Origin: Ensifer sp. WSM1721 | Lineage (GTDB): Bacteria > Pseudomonadota > Alphaproteobacteria > Rhizobiales > Rhizobiaceae | Direction of reading: 5' to 3' | NCBI RefSeq assembly: GCF_000513895.2 | Contig: NZ_CP165782.1 | Span: forward strand, 3,501,501-3,565,500 | Length of the DNA stretch: 64,000 nt | The notes under the pieces: generated by a model | Told to the model about the DNA's origin: nothing | Databases searched by the model: none | What the model saw: the letters and a program-made list of their open reading frames with translations, nothing else | Translations under genes and position numbers: made by a program | In this document: in pieces, positions 55,741-64,000 of the stretch | Layout: each line of letters opens with the position of its first letter | Numbering within the stretch: position 1 is the first letter of the stretch

Positions 55741-55763
55741 GCCGCCCTGGCCGAATGAAATCG

Positions 55764-55796
55764 GGGCGCGAAGCGGATCGCTTCGCGCCCTTTTTT
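55764..55796 (+). terminator. Intrinsic terminator after pnp
   Basis: GGGCGCGAAGC and GCTTCGCGCCC form an 11-bp perfect stem with loop GGATC, then TTTTTT. Located 23 bases after the stop. Confidence 0.9.
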
Positions 55797-55866
55797 ATGA
55801 CGGGTCGAGAACGCGGCGTCGTTGCCGCCGCCGGACCTGAACGAGTTGAGAACGGAATCCGATCCC

Positions 55867-56883
55867 ATGAGCCGTGACGCGCTGAAAACGCTATTTCATC
55901 CCTTCGAGACAGGCGTCATCGATCCGCCGGGAGAGAGCGAACGTGTGCTCTTCCTCGGCGCGGAAGCGGGCTACAGGCTGCCGGAGGGCTTTGGCGCCTC
56001 GATTTCCGCCGTCCAGCCGCTGCGGCCCCTCTACCGTGCCCTCGAAGCCGCGCGCGTCGACGTCACGCCCGTAGCTTCCGGCGACGCCTATGACGTGGCG
56101 CTGGTGCTTTGCGGCAAGCACAAGGGCGAAAACGAGGACCGGATCGCCGAAGCGCTGAAGCGCACCCGCACGGGGGCGCTGATCGCCGTTGCCGGCGGCA
56201 AGGAGGATGGCATACAGCCGCTGCGCAAGAAGATCGGCAAATTCGGCTGGGATGGCGACTCGATGCCAAAATATCATGGCGTTGCCTTCTGGTTCACGCG
56301 ACCGGAAGACGTATCAGAGGCCGTGTCGAAGCTCGCCAAGGTTCCCGTGCGCGTCGACGGCCTGTTCGACGCTTCTCCCGGCATGTTCTCGCACGATCGT
56401 GTCGATGCCGGCTCGGAGCTTCTTGCCTCGCGTCTGCCCCACGATTTTGCCGGCCATGCCGCCGATTTCGGCGCCGGCTGGGGCTATCTCTCGGTCAAGC
56501 TGGCAGAGGCCTCGCCGAACCTCAAGGGCATCGACCTGTTCGAGGCGGATTTTGAAGCGCTGCAGGCTGCACAGGCGAACATGGCAGCGAACGCGCCCTC
56601 GACGCCGGCCCGCTTCTATTGGCACGACCTGACGGCGGAGGAGACGCGCGACAAATACGACCTCATCGTCATGAACCCGCCCTTCCACGAGGGCCACGCC
56701 GCCGAGCCCGCGCTCGGCGCGGCGATGATCAAGGCGGCCGCCAAATCGCTCAAGCACGGCGGCCGGCTGATGCTGGTCGCCAATCGCGGCCTGCCTTACG
56801 AACAGGTTCTAGCTGAAAACTTCAAGGAAAGCGGCGAAACCTGCCGCAACGCGCGCTTCAAGGTGCTCTGGGCGAAACGCTGA
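55867..56883 (+). CDS. Class I SAM-dependent methyltransferase (RsmC-like)
   Basis: 338 residues, RsmC/RlmG-type: N-terminal pseudo-methyltransferase domain (about 1-165) then the active domain with SAM motif DFGAGWGYLSVKLAE (about 199-213) and catalytic NPPFHEG. Relatives methylate guanine in 16S or 23S rRNA, so the likely substrate is rRNA, but the site is not known. Start ATG at 55867 with weak upstream signal. Confidence 0.87.
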   Translation: MSRDALKTLFHPFETGVIDPPGESERVLFLGAEAGYRLPEGFGASISAVQPLRPLYRALEAARVDVTPVASGDAYDVALVLCGKHKGENEDRIAEALKRTRTGALIAVAGGKEDGIQPLRKKIGKFGWDGDSMPKYHGVAFWFTRPEDVSEAVSKLAKVPVRVDGLFDASPGMFSHDRVDAGSELLASRLPHDFAGHAADFGAGWGYLSVKLAEASPNLKGIDLFEADFEALQAAQANMAANAPSTPARFYWHDLTAEETRDKYDLIVMNPPFHEGHAAEPALGAAMIKAAAKSLKHGGRLMLVANRGLPYEQVLAENFKESGETCRNARFKVLWAKR

Positions 56884-56901
56884 CCCTGGTTGAAGTCGTC
56901 G

Positions 56902-57020
56902 CCCCCTTGCTCATCCGGTCCGCCGGCCACCTTCTCCCCGCACGCGGCGCGAAGGAGACTCGCGGCGCGCTCTGGCGTCCTCGTCCCCTCTCCCCGCGAG
57001 CGAGGAGAGCGTGGGTGAAT
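56902..57020 (-). repeat. Intergenic repeat family 2, copy 2 (inverted)
   Basis: Reverse complement of the element at 50739-50844, including GGGGAGAAGGTGGCCGGCGGACCGGATGAG and GCGCGCCGCGAG. Lies between the methyltransferase and fabI genes, so two copies bracket about 6 kb in opposite orientation. Confidence 0.65.
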
Positions 57021-57078
57021 TCTGCTCCAATCCTTTAAAGATCGATCGATTGCGGCCCGGATGCCGGACCGGCGGTCT

Positions 57079-57885
57079 TTACTCCGCGTCCGCAGCACGC
57101 AGCGTTTCGAGTGTCGGCATCGAGGTGATGTTGTAGCCGGAATCCACGTAATGGATCTCGCCGGTGACGCCGCGCGAGAGATCGGAAAGCAGGTAGAGCG
57201 CCGAATTGCCGACGTCCTCGATCGTGACGGTGCGGCGCAGCGGCGAGTTCTTCTGCTGCCAGGAGAGCATGGCGCGCGCGTCGGAGATGCCGGCGCCGGC
57301 AAGCGTGCGGATGGGGCCGGCGGAGATCGCATTGACGCGTATGCCGCGCTGACCGTAGTCGGCTGCGAGATAGCGCACCGACGCTTCGAGCGCCGCCTTG
57401 GCGACACCCATGACATTGTAGTTCGGCATCACCCGCACGGAGCCGCCATAGGTGAGCGTGAGCATCGTGCCGCCCGCGCTCATCAGTTCCGCCGCCCGCT
57501 TGGCGATCTCGGTGAAGGAGAAGCAGGAGATCACCATGGTGCGGCTGAAATTCTCCCGCGTCGTATCCGCATAGAGCCCCTTGAGCTCGTTCTTGTCGGA
57601 GAAGCCGATCGCATGGACGATGAAGTCGAGCCCGCCCCAGCGCTCCTTGATGGCGGCGATGACGGCGTCGACGGACGCGATGTCCTCGACGTCGCAGGGC
57701 AGCAGAAACTCGGATTTGAGCTCGGCGGCGAGCGGCTTGACGCGCTTGCCGAGGGCTTCTCCCTGGTAGGTAAAGGCGAGTTCCGCGCCTTGGGCTGCGA
57801 GAGCCTTGGCGATTCCCCAGGCAATAGAATGGTTGTTGGCGACGCCCATGATGAGGCCGCGCTTTCCGTTCATCAATCCGTTCAT
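57079..57885 (-). CDS. fabI: Enoyl-[acyl-carrier-protein] reductase (NADH)
   Basis: 268 residues, short-chain dehydrogenase fold; last step of fatty-acid elongation. Cofactor motif GVANNHSIAWGIAKAL, active-site Tyr and Lys in YNVMGVAKAALEAS, ISAGPIRTLAG. ATG at 57885 lies four bases after the fabB stop, so it is the third gene of the fabA-fabB-fabI operon. Confidence 0.94.
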   Translation of the reverse strand: MNGLMNGKRGLIMGVANNHSIAWGIAKALAAQGAELAFTYQGEALGKRVKPLAAELKSEFLLPCDVEDIASVDAVIAAIKERWGGLDFIVHAIGFSDKNELKGLYADTTRENFSRTMVISCFSFTEIAKRAAELMSAGGTMLTLTYGGSVRVMPNYNVMGVAKAALEASVRYLAADYGQRGIRVNAISAGPIRTLAGAGISDARAMLSWQQKNSPLRRTVTIEDVGNSALYLLSDLSRGVTGEIHYVDSGYNITSMPTLETLRAADAE

Positions 57886-57889
57886 GTTG

Positions 57890-59110
57890 TTATCCGTTGT
57901 AGCGCTGGAAGACGAGCGTCGCGTTGGTGCCGCCGAAGCCGAAGGAATTCGAGAGAACCGTATCGATCCTGGCGTTGTCGATGCGCTTGCGGACGATCGG
58001 CACCCCTTCGAATTCCGGGTCGAGCTCGCTGATATGGGCGCTTTCGCCGATGAAGCCGGCCTGCATCATCAACAGGCCGTAGATCGATTCCTGCACGCCG
58101 GCGGCACCGAGCGAATGGCCGGTCAGCGATTTGGTCGACTGGATGTACGGCATCTTCTCCCCGAAGACCTCGCGGATCGCGCCGATCTCCTTGGAGTCGC
58201 CGACGGGCGTCGAGGTTCCGTGGGTATTGATGTAGTCGACCTCGCCCTTCACGGTCGAGAGCGCCTGACGCATGCAGCGCACCGCGCCTTCACCGGAGGG
58301 GGCGACCATGTCGTAGCCGTCGGAGGTCGCGCCATAGCCGACGATTTCGGCGTAGATCTTGGCGCCACGCGCCTGCGCACGCTCCAGTTCCTCGAGCACG
58401 ACGACGCCGGCGCCACCGGCAATCACGAAGCCGTCGCGGTCGACGTCATAGGCGCGTGAGGCGGTCGACGGCGTGTCGTTGTATTTCGAGGACATCGCGC
58501 CCATGGCGTCGAAGAGATTGGACATTGTCCAGTCGAGGTCCTCGTGGCCGCCAGCGAACATCACGTCCTGCTTGCCCCACTGGATCATTTCCGCGGCATT
58601 GCCGATGCAATGCGCCGAGGTCGAGCAGGCGGAGGAGATGGAGTAGTTTACGCCGTGGATCTGGAACCAGGTCGCGAGTGTTGCCGAGGCCGTCGACGAC
58701 ATCGCCTTCGGCACGGCGAAGGGGCCGATGCGCTTGGGACTGCTATTCTTGCGGGTGATCTCCGCGGCCTCGACGATCGCGCGCGTCGAGGCGCCGCCCG
58801 AACCCATGATGATGCCGGTGCGCTCGTTGGTGATGTCGCCTGCCTCCAGCCCCGAGTCGGCGATCGCCTGCTTCATCGCGACGTGGTTCCAGGCGCCGCC
58901 CTGCGACAGGAAGCGCATGGCGCGCCGGTCGACAAGGTCGGTCGGGTCGAGCGTCGGCGCGCCCCAGACCTGGCACTTGAAGCCGTGCTCGGCGAAATCC
59001 GGGGAAAATGTGATGCCCGACTTCGCGTCGCGTAGCGACGCGGTGACTTCGTCTGAATTGTTCCCGATCGACGAAACGATGCCGAGGCCCGTTACAACAA
59101 CCCGTCTCAT
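57890..59110 (-). CDS. fabB: Beta-ketoacyl-ACP synthase I
   Basis: 406 residues, thiolase fold condensing enzyme. Active-site Cys in SSACSTSAH, His in [12 protein letters not shown] and in [12 protein letters not shown]. With FabA it makes unsaturated fatty acids by the anaerobic route, which distinguishes it from FabF. Starts 51 bases after the fabA stop. Confidence 0.94.
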   Translation of the reverse strand: MRRVVVTGLGIVSSIGNNSDEVTASLRDAKSGITFSPDFAEHGFKCQVWGAPTLDPTDLVDRRAMRFLSQGGAWNHVAMKQAIADSGLEAGDITNERTGIIMGSGGASTRAIVEAAEITRKNSSPKRIGPFAVPKAMSSTASATLATWFQIHGVNYSISSACSTSAHCIGNAAEMIQWGKQDVMFAGGHEDLDWTMSNLFDAMGAMSSKYNDTPSTASRAYDVDRDGFVIAGGAGVVVLEELERAQARGAKIYAEIVGYGATSDGYDMVAPSGEGAVRCMRQALSTVKGEVDYINTHGTSTPVGDSKEIGAIREVFGEKMPYIQSTKSLTGHSLGAAGVQESIYGLLMMQAGFIGESAHISELDPEFEGVPIVRKRIDNARIDTVLSNSFGFGGTNATLVFQRYNG

Positions 59111-59141
59111 GTCAGATGACCTTTTCTTCGATTGGATCCGG

Positions 59142-59159
59142 CGCGGGCGAAAGCCCGCG
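59142..59159 (-). other. Hairpin between fabA and fabB
   Basis: CGCGGGC-GAAA-GCCCGCG, a GNRA-loop hairpin in the 51-base gap between fabA and fabB. No U-run; it may stabilise the upstream fabA mRNA end or adjust the fabA/fabB ratio. Confidence 0.5.
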
Positions 59160-59161
59160 AT

Positions 59162-59677
59162 TCAGTCGGCCTTTTCCTGGAAGAGGCCGACCCTGAGGTC
59201 GGTAGCCTTGTAGATCGTTTCGCCGTCTGCCTTCATCCATCCGTCGGCGATGCCGAGAACCAGACGGCCGCGCATGACGCGCTTGAAATCGATGCCGTAT
59301 TCTACCAGCTTGGTCTTTGGCGTCACCATGCCGGTGAACTTGACCTCGCCGGTGGAAAGCGCGCGGCCCTTGCCGGACTCGCCGAGCCAGCCGAGGAAGA
59401 AGCCGGTCAATTGCCACATGGCGTCGAGGCCGAGGCAGCCGGGCATGACGGGATCGCCCATGAAATGGCAGGGGAAGAACCAGAGGTCCGGGGTGATGTC
59501 GAACTCGGCCCGTACGTAGCCCTTGTCGTGAGGGCCGCCCGTTTCGGAAATATCGGTGATGCGGTTGAACATCAGCATCGGCGGCAGCGGGAGCTGCGCG
59601 TTGCCGGGGCCAAACATTTCGCCTCGGCCGCAGGTCAGGATTTCCTCATAGCTGAAGCTGGATTGCCTGGTCGTCAT
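59162..59677 (-). CDS. fabA: 3-hydroxyacyl-[ACP] dehydratase/isomerase FabA
   Basis: 171 residues, hot-dog fold. Dehydrates and isomerises the C10 intermediate for unsaturated fatty acids. Catalytic His in [22 protein letters not shown] (His about 70, Asp about 84) is intact. First gene of the fab operon, divergent from irr. Confidence 0.95.
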   Translation of the reverse strand: MTTRQSSFSYEEILTCGRGEMFGPGNAQLPLPPMLMFNRITDISETGGPHDKGYVRAEFDITPDLWFFPCHFMGDPVMPGCLGLDAMWQLTGFFLGWLGESGKGRALSTGEVKFTGMVTPKTKLVEYGIDFKRVMRGRLVLGIADGWMKADGETIYKATDLRVGLFQEKAD

Positions 59678-60000
59678 CGATGGTTGCTTCCCCGAATGTG
59701 TGTATGCGTTCTCCGACCTGCTTTAGAGCAAGTTCGGCCTGAAATGAAGCGTAGCCTCTGTCCGCGGCTACGGCCTGCAGCTTTGACGTCCTTCCAAGTA
59801 GAGCCGTCCGTGGACGGAAAATTCTCCCACATTCTGCTCGCTAGGGCGACATCGTTCCGCCGTCGCTTACAGTATGTATGTGGCGACGACCAGAGTTAAA
59901 TGCCTGCCTTCCCCTGCTTTGGGCCGATTTTTCCAGCGTTTGCGGCCTTCGCACGTGCGGAATCTATTGAAAGCGGGGGCGTCAGAAGTTATATCGCAAA
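59678..60000. other. Divergent fabA / irr promoter region
   Basis: 323 bases with no gene. Both promoters must lie here. I see no clear Irr-type ICE box or FabR-type site; the sequence around 59930-60000 has AT-rich tracts suiting an irr promoter. Confidence 0.4.
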
Positions 60001-60468
60001 ATGATAATCCAAGGGACCTTGGCAGAAATATCGGAACCGCTCTGGATGACGAAAGCAACGGACATGTCCTCGCAGGAGAGGCTGCGCAATTCGGGCCTGC
60101 GCCCGACGCGTCAGCGCGTCGCGCTTGCCGACCTGATCTTCGCCAAGGGCGACCGTCACCTGACTGTGGAGGAACTGCACGAGGAGGCCGTCGCGGCCGG
60201 CGTTCCGGTTTCGCTCGCGACCGTCTACAACACGCTCCATCAGTTCACCGAGGCGGGCATGATCCGCGTCTTGGCCGTCGAGAGCGCCAAGACCTATTTC
60301 GACACCAATGTCTCGGATCACCACCACTTCTTCATCGAGGGGCAGAACGAGGTCCTCGACATTCCGGTGAGCAACATCCAGATCGACAATCTGCCCGAAC
60401 CGCCGGACGGCATGGAGATCTCCCATGTCGACGTGGTGATCCGGCTGCGGCGCAAGTCTGAGCGCTGA
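60001..60468 (+). CDS. irr: Iron response regulator Irr (Fur family)
   Basis: 155 residues if started at 60001; ATGs at 60046 and 60064 would give 140 or 134 residues and are equally possible because no ribosome-binding site is clear. Winged helix with RPTRQRVALADLIF and ATVYNTLHQFTEAG, dimerisation/heme region with His triplet in SDHHHFFIEG. Controls iron and heme genes under iron limitation in rhizobia; no N-terminal heme regulatory motif (GCPWH) is present, unlike in Bradyrhizobium. Confidence 0.9.
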   Translation: MIIQGTLAEISEPLWMTKATDMSSQERLRNSGLRPTRQRVALADLIFAKGDRHLTVEELHEEAVAAGVPVSLATVYNTLHQFTEAGMIRVLAVESAKTYFDTNVSDHHHFFIEGQNEVLDIPVSNIQIDNLPEPPDGMEISHVDVVIRLRRKSER

Positions 60469-60527
60469 CCGCATAAGTCGAGGTCCCGCGCAGCTCGCGC
60501 TTTGCTGCAACGCCTCGACATTTCTCG

Positions 60528-61163
60528 CTACATGACGTCGTTTGGGTCGCGCCCCGGCCCGGCCTTGCCTGTCGGCAGCGTCCAGCCGTATCGCAGCGCC
60601 CCGCCGCGTACGGCAAAGGCCGTCACCACGCCGAGCGCCGAGGTCGCCGCAAGCGGCATGCCGATCATCGTTGCGAGCACGAAAACGCCGGCGCCGAGAA
60701 GGGCGGCGGTGACGTAGATTTCCGACCGCAGGAGCACGGAGGGCTCGCCCGCCAAGAGATCGCGCAGAATGCCGCCGAAGGTCGCCGTCAGCATGCCGGT
60801 GACGATCGCGACCGTCGGCGACCCGGTTGCTGCGAGCCCTTTTGCCGCGCCCATGACGCAATAGGCGGAAAGGCCGATCGCATCGAGCCAGACGAGCACA
60901 CGGTAGCGCGACTCGAGGCGGTGCGAGGTGAAAAAGACCAGGAGCCCGACCGAGGCGCAGACGAGCAGATAGGCCGGGTTCAATACCCAGAAGACCGGTG
61001 TCGCGCCAAGGATCACGTCACGCATCGTGCCGCCGCCGATGCCGGTGATCGAGGCGAGAAACAGATAGCCGATGATGTCGAGCTGTTTGCGGGAGGCCGA
61101 AAGCGCGCCGGTCGCCGCAAAGACCGCGACGCCGGCATAGTCGAGAATTTCGAGAATCGGCAT
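60528..61163 (-). CDS. TRIC/UPF0126 family membrane protein
   Basis: 211 residues, about seven hydrophobic helices. Two repeated halves: ITGIGGGTMRDVILG and TATFGGILRDLLAGE, each with a Gly-Gly motif, the mark of TRIC-type prokaryotic cation channels (UPF0126). Start preceded by GGAGC six bases before the ATG at 61163; a longer frame to 61208 is less likely. Confidence 0.88.
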   Translation of the reverse strand: MPILEILDYAGVAVFAATGALSASRKQLDIIGYLFLASITGIGGGTMRDVILGATPVFWVLNPAYLLVCASVGLLVFFTSHRLESRYRVLVWLDAIGLSAYCVMGAAKGLAATGSPTVAIVTGMLTATFGGILRDLLAGEPSVLLRSEIYVTAALLGAGVFVLATMIGMPLAATSALGVVTAFAVRGGALRYGWTLPTGKAGPGRDPNDVM

Positions 61164-61277
61164 GGGTGCTCCGCTTGGTGCCAGGCTCGGTTGGCAATCC
61201 CCGATCATTAGCGCAGCGCCGGCGACAAGTCAGGAGGCCGAGTGCGCTTGCAGCCCCCGATGCCCGTGAGCATTACG

Positions 61278-62066
61278 TCACTGCGGCAGCAGCGTTTGCG
61301 TGCGGCCGAGCAGATAATAGGCGAGAAGGCCGGTCCATTCCTTGGCGGCGGTCGTCGTCAGCTGCGCGTTCAGCGCGGGCTGGGTGAAATCGAGGCCGAG
61401 CCGCACCTTGCCGGTCGTGCGATAGTCCGTCGGCCAGGGCAGGATGTCGATGCCGTTTGCCCGGAAGAGCGCGACCGAACGCGGCATGTGGTAGGCCGAG
61501 GTGACGAGCGCGCAACGTTCCAGCCGGTTCTGGGCGAGCAAGTCCCTGGTATAGCGTGCATTCTCGAAGGTCGTTCGGGACTCTCCCTCGCGGATCAGCC
61601 GGTCGACGCCGATCCCGAAGGTCTGGAAGAAGGCTTGCGAGGCATGCGCGTCGCCTTCATAGATGCCGCTCAAGGAGCCGTCGCCGCCGGAAACGAGGAT
61701 GCGTGCGGCCGGATAGGCCCGGGCGAGGCGCGAGGTCTCGACGAAACGCTCCGCCGCCTGGTTCAACTCCACGCCGCCCCGGCTCGCCATCACCACATTC
61801 TCGAAGGCGCCGCCGAGCACGACGATGCAGGAAAGTTCCGCTGGCTCCGGCGAGGGGCGTGGAAAGCGGTCCTCGAGGATCTGCAGGAAATACGAGCCGG
61901 TTGTCGTGAAGAGGGTCACGAAGAGGATGATGAGGCCGAGTCCGTCGAAGACGCCGCCGCTGCGACGGAACTTGGCGAACATCAGCAGCACGCCGACGAA
62001 CAGGCTCAGGAAAGCGAGCGACAGCGGCTGGGCGACAAGCCAGAAGATTTTCGAGACGAGAAACAT
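61278..62066 (-). CDS. YdcF/ElyC-type membrane protein (DUF218)
   Basis: 262 residues: two N-terminal helices (about 1-60), then a soluble DUF218 domain with VVLGGAFEN, ILVSGGDGS, GESRTTFENA and CALVTSAYHMPRSVALF. Family includes SanA/ElyC, implicated in envelope or lipid-carrier metabolism. Reading frame ends at 61278 in a repeat-free region. Confidence 0.85.
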   Translation of the reverse strand: MFLVSKIFWLVAQPLSLAFLSLFVGVLLMFAKFRRSGGVFDGLGLIILFVTLFTTTGSYFLQILEDRFPRPSPEPAELSCIVVLGGAFENVVMASRGGVELNQAAERFVETSRLARAYPAARILVSGGDGSLSGIYEGDAHASQAFFQTFGIGVDRLIREGESRTTFENARYTRDLLAQNRLERCALVTSAYHMPRSVALFRANGIDILPWPTDYRTTGKVRLGLDFTQPALNAQLTTTAAKEWTGLLAYYLLGRTQTLLPQ

Positions 62067-62134
62067 AACATTGTTCTTCCGAACGAGTGGTTAACATTTC
62101 GAGAATGCGGCGAATAGCGCGCATCGCCGGGAAC

Positions 62135-62232
62135 TACAGCGCCGTGCGTCTTTTCAGACGCACAAAGGATGCTGCAGCACTTTGAATCGCTGCATGTTTT
62201 TGTCCTAAATCAGCTACAATTTAAGGAACAGT
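62135..62232 (+). repeat. RIME1-like intergenic element, copy B
   Basis: Nearly identical to copy A over TACAGCGCCGTGCGTCTTTT and following; its right end is slightly degraded (AATTTAAGGAACAGTGG). Lies just upstream of the periplasmic cupin gene and faces the inverted copy at 62751. Confidence 0.8.
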
Positions 62233-62318
62233 GGCCGCTTGATCGTCGTTCGCCTCTGCTCGATGCCTCCCCTTTGTCGTATAATTCGGGCTATTCGCCG
62301 AAAAGGGGAGGAAAACCC

Positions 62319-62747
62319 ATGAAACGAATTTGTGAAATCACGACCCTCCTGGCTCTCCTGGCAGGCCCGGCAGCATTTGCCCAGGAAAACGCGTTGCCGG
62401 CAGGCTTTGAAACGCAGCCGCTGGTGAAATCGAGCGTGAGCCGAGACAATGAGCCCATCACCTACCCGAGCGGAACGCCAGAGATGATCTCTGTCATAGG
62501 CACGCTTGCCAAGGAGGGGAGAACGCCTCTGCACGAGCATCCGGTGCCCGTCTACGTCTACATCCTGGAAGGCGAGATCGAACTGAGAACAGAGGGCAAG
62601 GAGCCGCACCGCTACAAGGCAGGGGAGGCCTTCATCGAAACGCAGAATCGCAAGCATCAGGCCTTCAACGTCGCCGACGGACCGAGCAAGATCCTTGCCG
62701 TTTTTGTCGGCGCCCAAGGGACGCCGACAACCGTTGCAGCCAAGTGA
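62319..62747 (+). CDS. Periplasmic cupin-domain protein
   Basis: 142 residues. Signal peptide MKRICEITTLLALLAGPAAFA cleaved before QENAL; single cupin: metal motif HEHPVPVYVYILEGEIEL (residues about 70-87) and C-terminal FIETQNRKHQAFNV with last His. Metal-binding periplasmic cupin of unknown role. Start preceded by GGGGAGGAAAA. Bracketed by inverted RIME1-like copies. Confidence 0.87.
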   Translation: MKRICEITTLLALLAGPAAFAQENALPAGFETQPLVKSSVSRDNEPITYPSGTPEMISVIGTLAKEGRTPLHEHPVPVYVYILEGEIELRTEGKEPHRYKAGEAFIETQNRKHQAFNVADGPSKILAVFVGAQGTPTTVAAK

Positions 62748-62750
62748 CGG

Positions 62751-62857
62751 CTACTGCATGTTTCCTTGAATCGTACCCGATTTAAGGACAAAAACATGCA
62801 GCAATTCAAAGTGCTACAGCGTCCTTTGTGCGTCTGAAAAGACGCACGGCGCTGTAG
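62751..62857 (-). repeat. RIME1-like intergenic element, copy C (inverted)
   Basis: Reverse complement of copies A and B, very high identity, four bases after the cupin stop. With copy B it brackets a ~0.5 kb segment in inverted orientation; it may terminate the cupin transcript. Confidence 0.8.
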
Positions 62858-62921
62858 ACGACACAGAGCGGCCGATCGCAGCCTGCGTATCAGTGATACC
62901 GATCTGTCACGCGAGAAAACT

Positions 62922-62997
<76 letters not shown>

Positions 62998-63194
62998 ATC
63001 AGGGTCCGGCTGTGCCGGTCCGGGAAGTCCGACGGGCATTGTGCCCGGCGAGTGGCGGCTTATTACTTCTGCTTTCCGCAGATGGCAAGCCGAAAATTGA
63101 AGGCCGCAGCGATTTTATTTTCTCTACCGGCCCGTCCGCCCGGCCGCCGCGTACTCCCGCGGCCGGAGCGGCTTTCATGCGTCTTTTTAAACCC

Positions 63195-63584
63195 TTAGAC
63201 GTCTTCGTCCTCGTCGGAGACGCCGATGATGTCGCTCATGTCGTCGTCATCATCCTCGTCGTCGGTCTCGAGGAAGGTGTCGTCGTCGTCGCTGTCGATC
63301 TCGACATCGTCGTCGCCGAGATCCGGCAGATCGTCGCCGCCCGAGGCCTCGTCATCGGCATCCTCGAGCGAAACGAGTTCGACTTCCGTGTTCTCTGCAT
63401 CGACTTCCGTTACGTCTTCCTCTTCCTCCTTTTCGAGTACCTTGGCGACGGAGGTCTCCTCGAAGAAGGACAGCGGATAGGACTTGCCCGTGTAGGGGGA
63501 GACGATCGGATCACGGTTCAGATCGTAGAATTTGCGCCCCGTTTCCGGGTCGATACGCTTTGTTCCAAGTTCCGGTTTTGCCAC
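63195..63584 (-). CDS. FYDLN-acid domain protein (TIGR02300-type)
   Basis: 129 residues, GTG start with GAGG eight bases upstream. N-terminal core ELGTKRIDPETGRKFYDLN and PIVSPYTGKSYPLSFF are diagnostic; the second half is extremely acidic (Asp/Glu runs such as DDDDTF and DDDDDM). Conserved in rhizobia beside aroA; function unknown, perhaps chaperone- or metal-related. Divergent from aroA. Confidence 0.87.
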   Translation of the reverse strand: MAKPELGTKRIDPETGRKFYDLNRDPIVSPYTGKSYPLSFFEETSVAKVLEKEEEEDVTEVDAENTEVELVSLEDADDEASGGDDLPDLGDDDVEIDSDDDDTFLETDDEDDDDDMSDIIGVSDEDEDV

Positions 63585-63668
63585 AGTCAAAGCCTCTTGA
63601 ATGGCCGGACGAACCGGCTCTTGCCGGTGAGACCGGCGGGTGGAAGGTGTCAAACTTATGATGATTAG

Positions 63669-64000
<332 letters not shown>

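Noticed and set aside
59678..60000. An ICE-type Irr box in the fabA/irr gap.
   Set aside because: I looked for TTTAGAA-N-TTCTAAA-like sequence and found only partial AT tracts.

Overview
The window is a high-GC alphaproteobacterial chromosome segment, most probably Sinorhizobium (Ensifer) or a close Rhizobiaceae relative; I cannot fix the species. Reasons: the order rimP-nusA-ylxR-infB-rbfA-truB then rpsO-pnp, the set fabI-fabB-fabA next to irr, cycM-kdsB-pheA, an SRP RNA in front of dnaX, a FYDLN-acid protein beside tRNA-Ala and aroA, and several copies of a ~106 bp two-hairpin element that looks like the rhizobial RIME1 repeat.

Layout. 1-12.1 kb (accessory): a sugar/polyol-type ABC importer on the minus strand (binding protein, two permeases, a 67-residue membrane protein, two ATPases), a TetR regulator, and a divergent four-gene operon (Tm-1-like UPF0261 protein, PEP-hydrolase-like TIM barrel, cupin, M24 peptidase-like protein), followed by a convergent GntR plus DJ-1/PfpI pair. 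This looks like one uptake and catabolism unit for an unidentified compound. 12.3-23.1 kb (accessory): a LysR remnant, then a second unit: ureohydrolase, amino-acid binding protein, class III aminotransferase, gamma-glutamyltransferase-like protein, aldehyde dehydrogenase and SBF-like transporter on the minus strand, with a GntR regulator, two permeases and an ATPase divergent on the plus strand. The enzyme set fits guanidino compound/GABA degradation to succinate and urea. 23.3-28.9 kb: Tat-exported ferritin-like protein, DHA2 MFS pump with LysR regulator, SRPBCC protein, BON protein and AEC transporter.

28.9-43.0 kb (mostly conserved): ilvE, cycM, kdsB, pheA, a 45-residue DUF1127 protein, nudC, a HIT protein, SRP RNA, dnaX, ybaB/ebfC, a LysE transporter, recR, a lytic transglycosylase, an ArsR/SRPBCC pair whose start codon sits on the axis of a perfect 32-bp palindrome, and an MFS protein with a cytosolic tail domain. 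43.2-56.9 kb: the transcription/translation block rimP to truB, an HWE-type histidine kinase, rpsO, pnp and an RsmC-like methyltransferase, punctuated by clear intrinsic terminators. 57.1-64.0 kb: fabI-fabB-fabA, irr, a TRIC-family membrane protein, a YdcF-type protein, a periplasmic cupin flanked by inverted RIME1-like copies, tRNA-Ala(GGC), the FYDLN-acid protein and the first 119 bases of aroA.

I saw no CRISPR array, insertion sequence, prophage or rRNA. Start codons were chosen from ribosome-binding sites and family length; four likely TTG starts (4372, 20135, 34802, 43282) and five GTG starts (9458, 17883, 31893, 50912, 63584) are noted in the entries. Family assignments are from reading motifs, not database searches.
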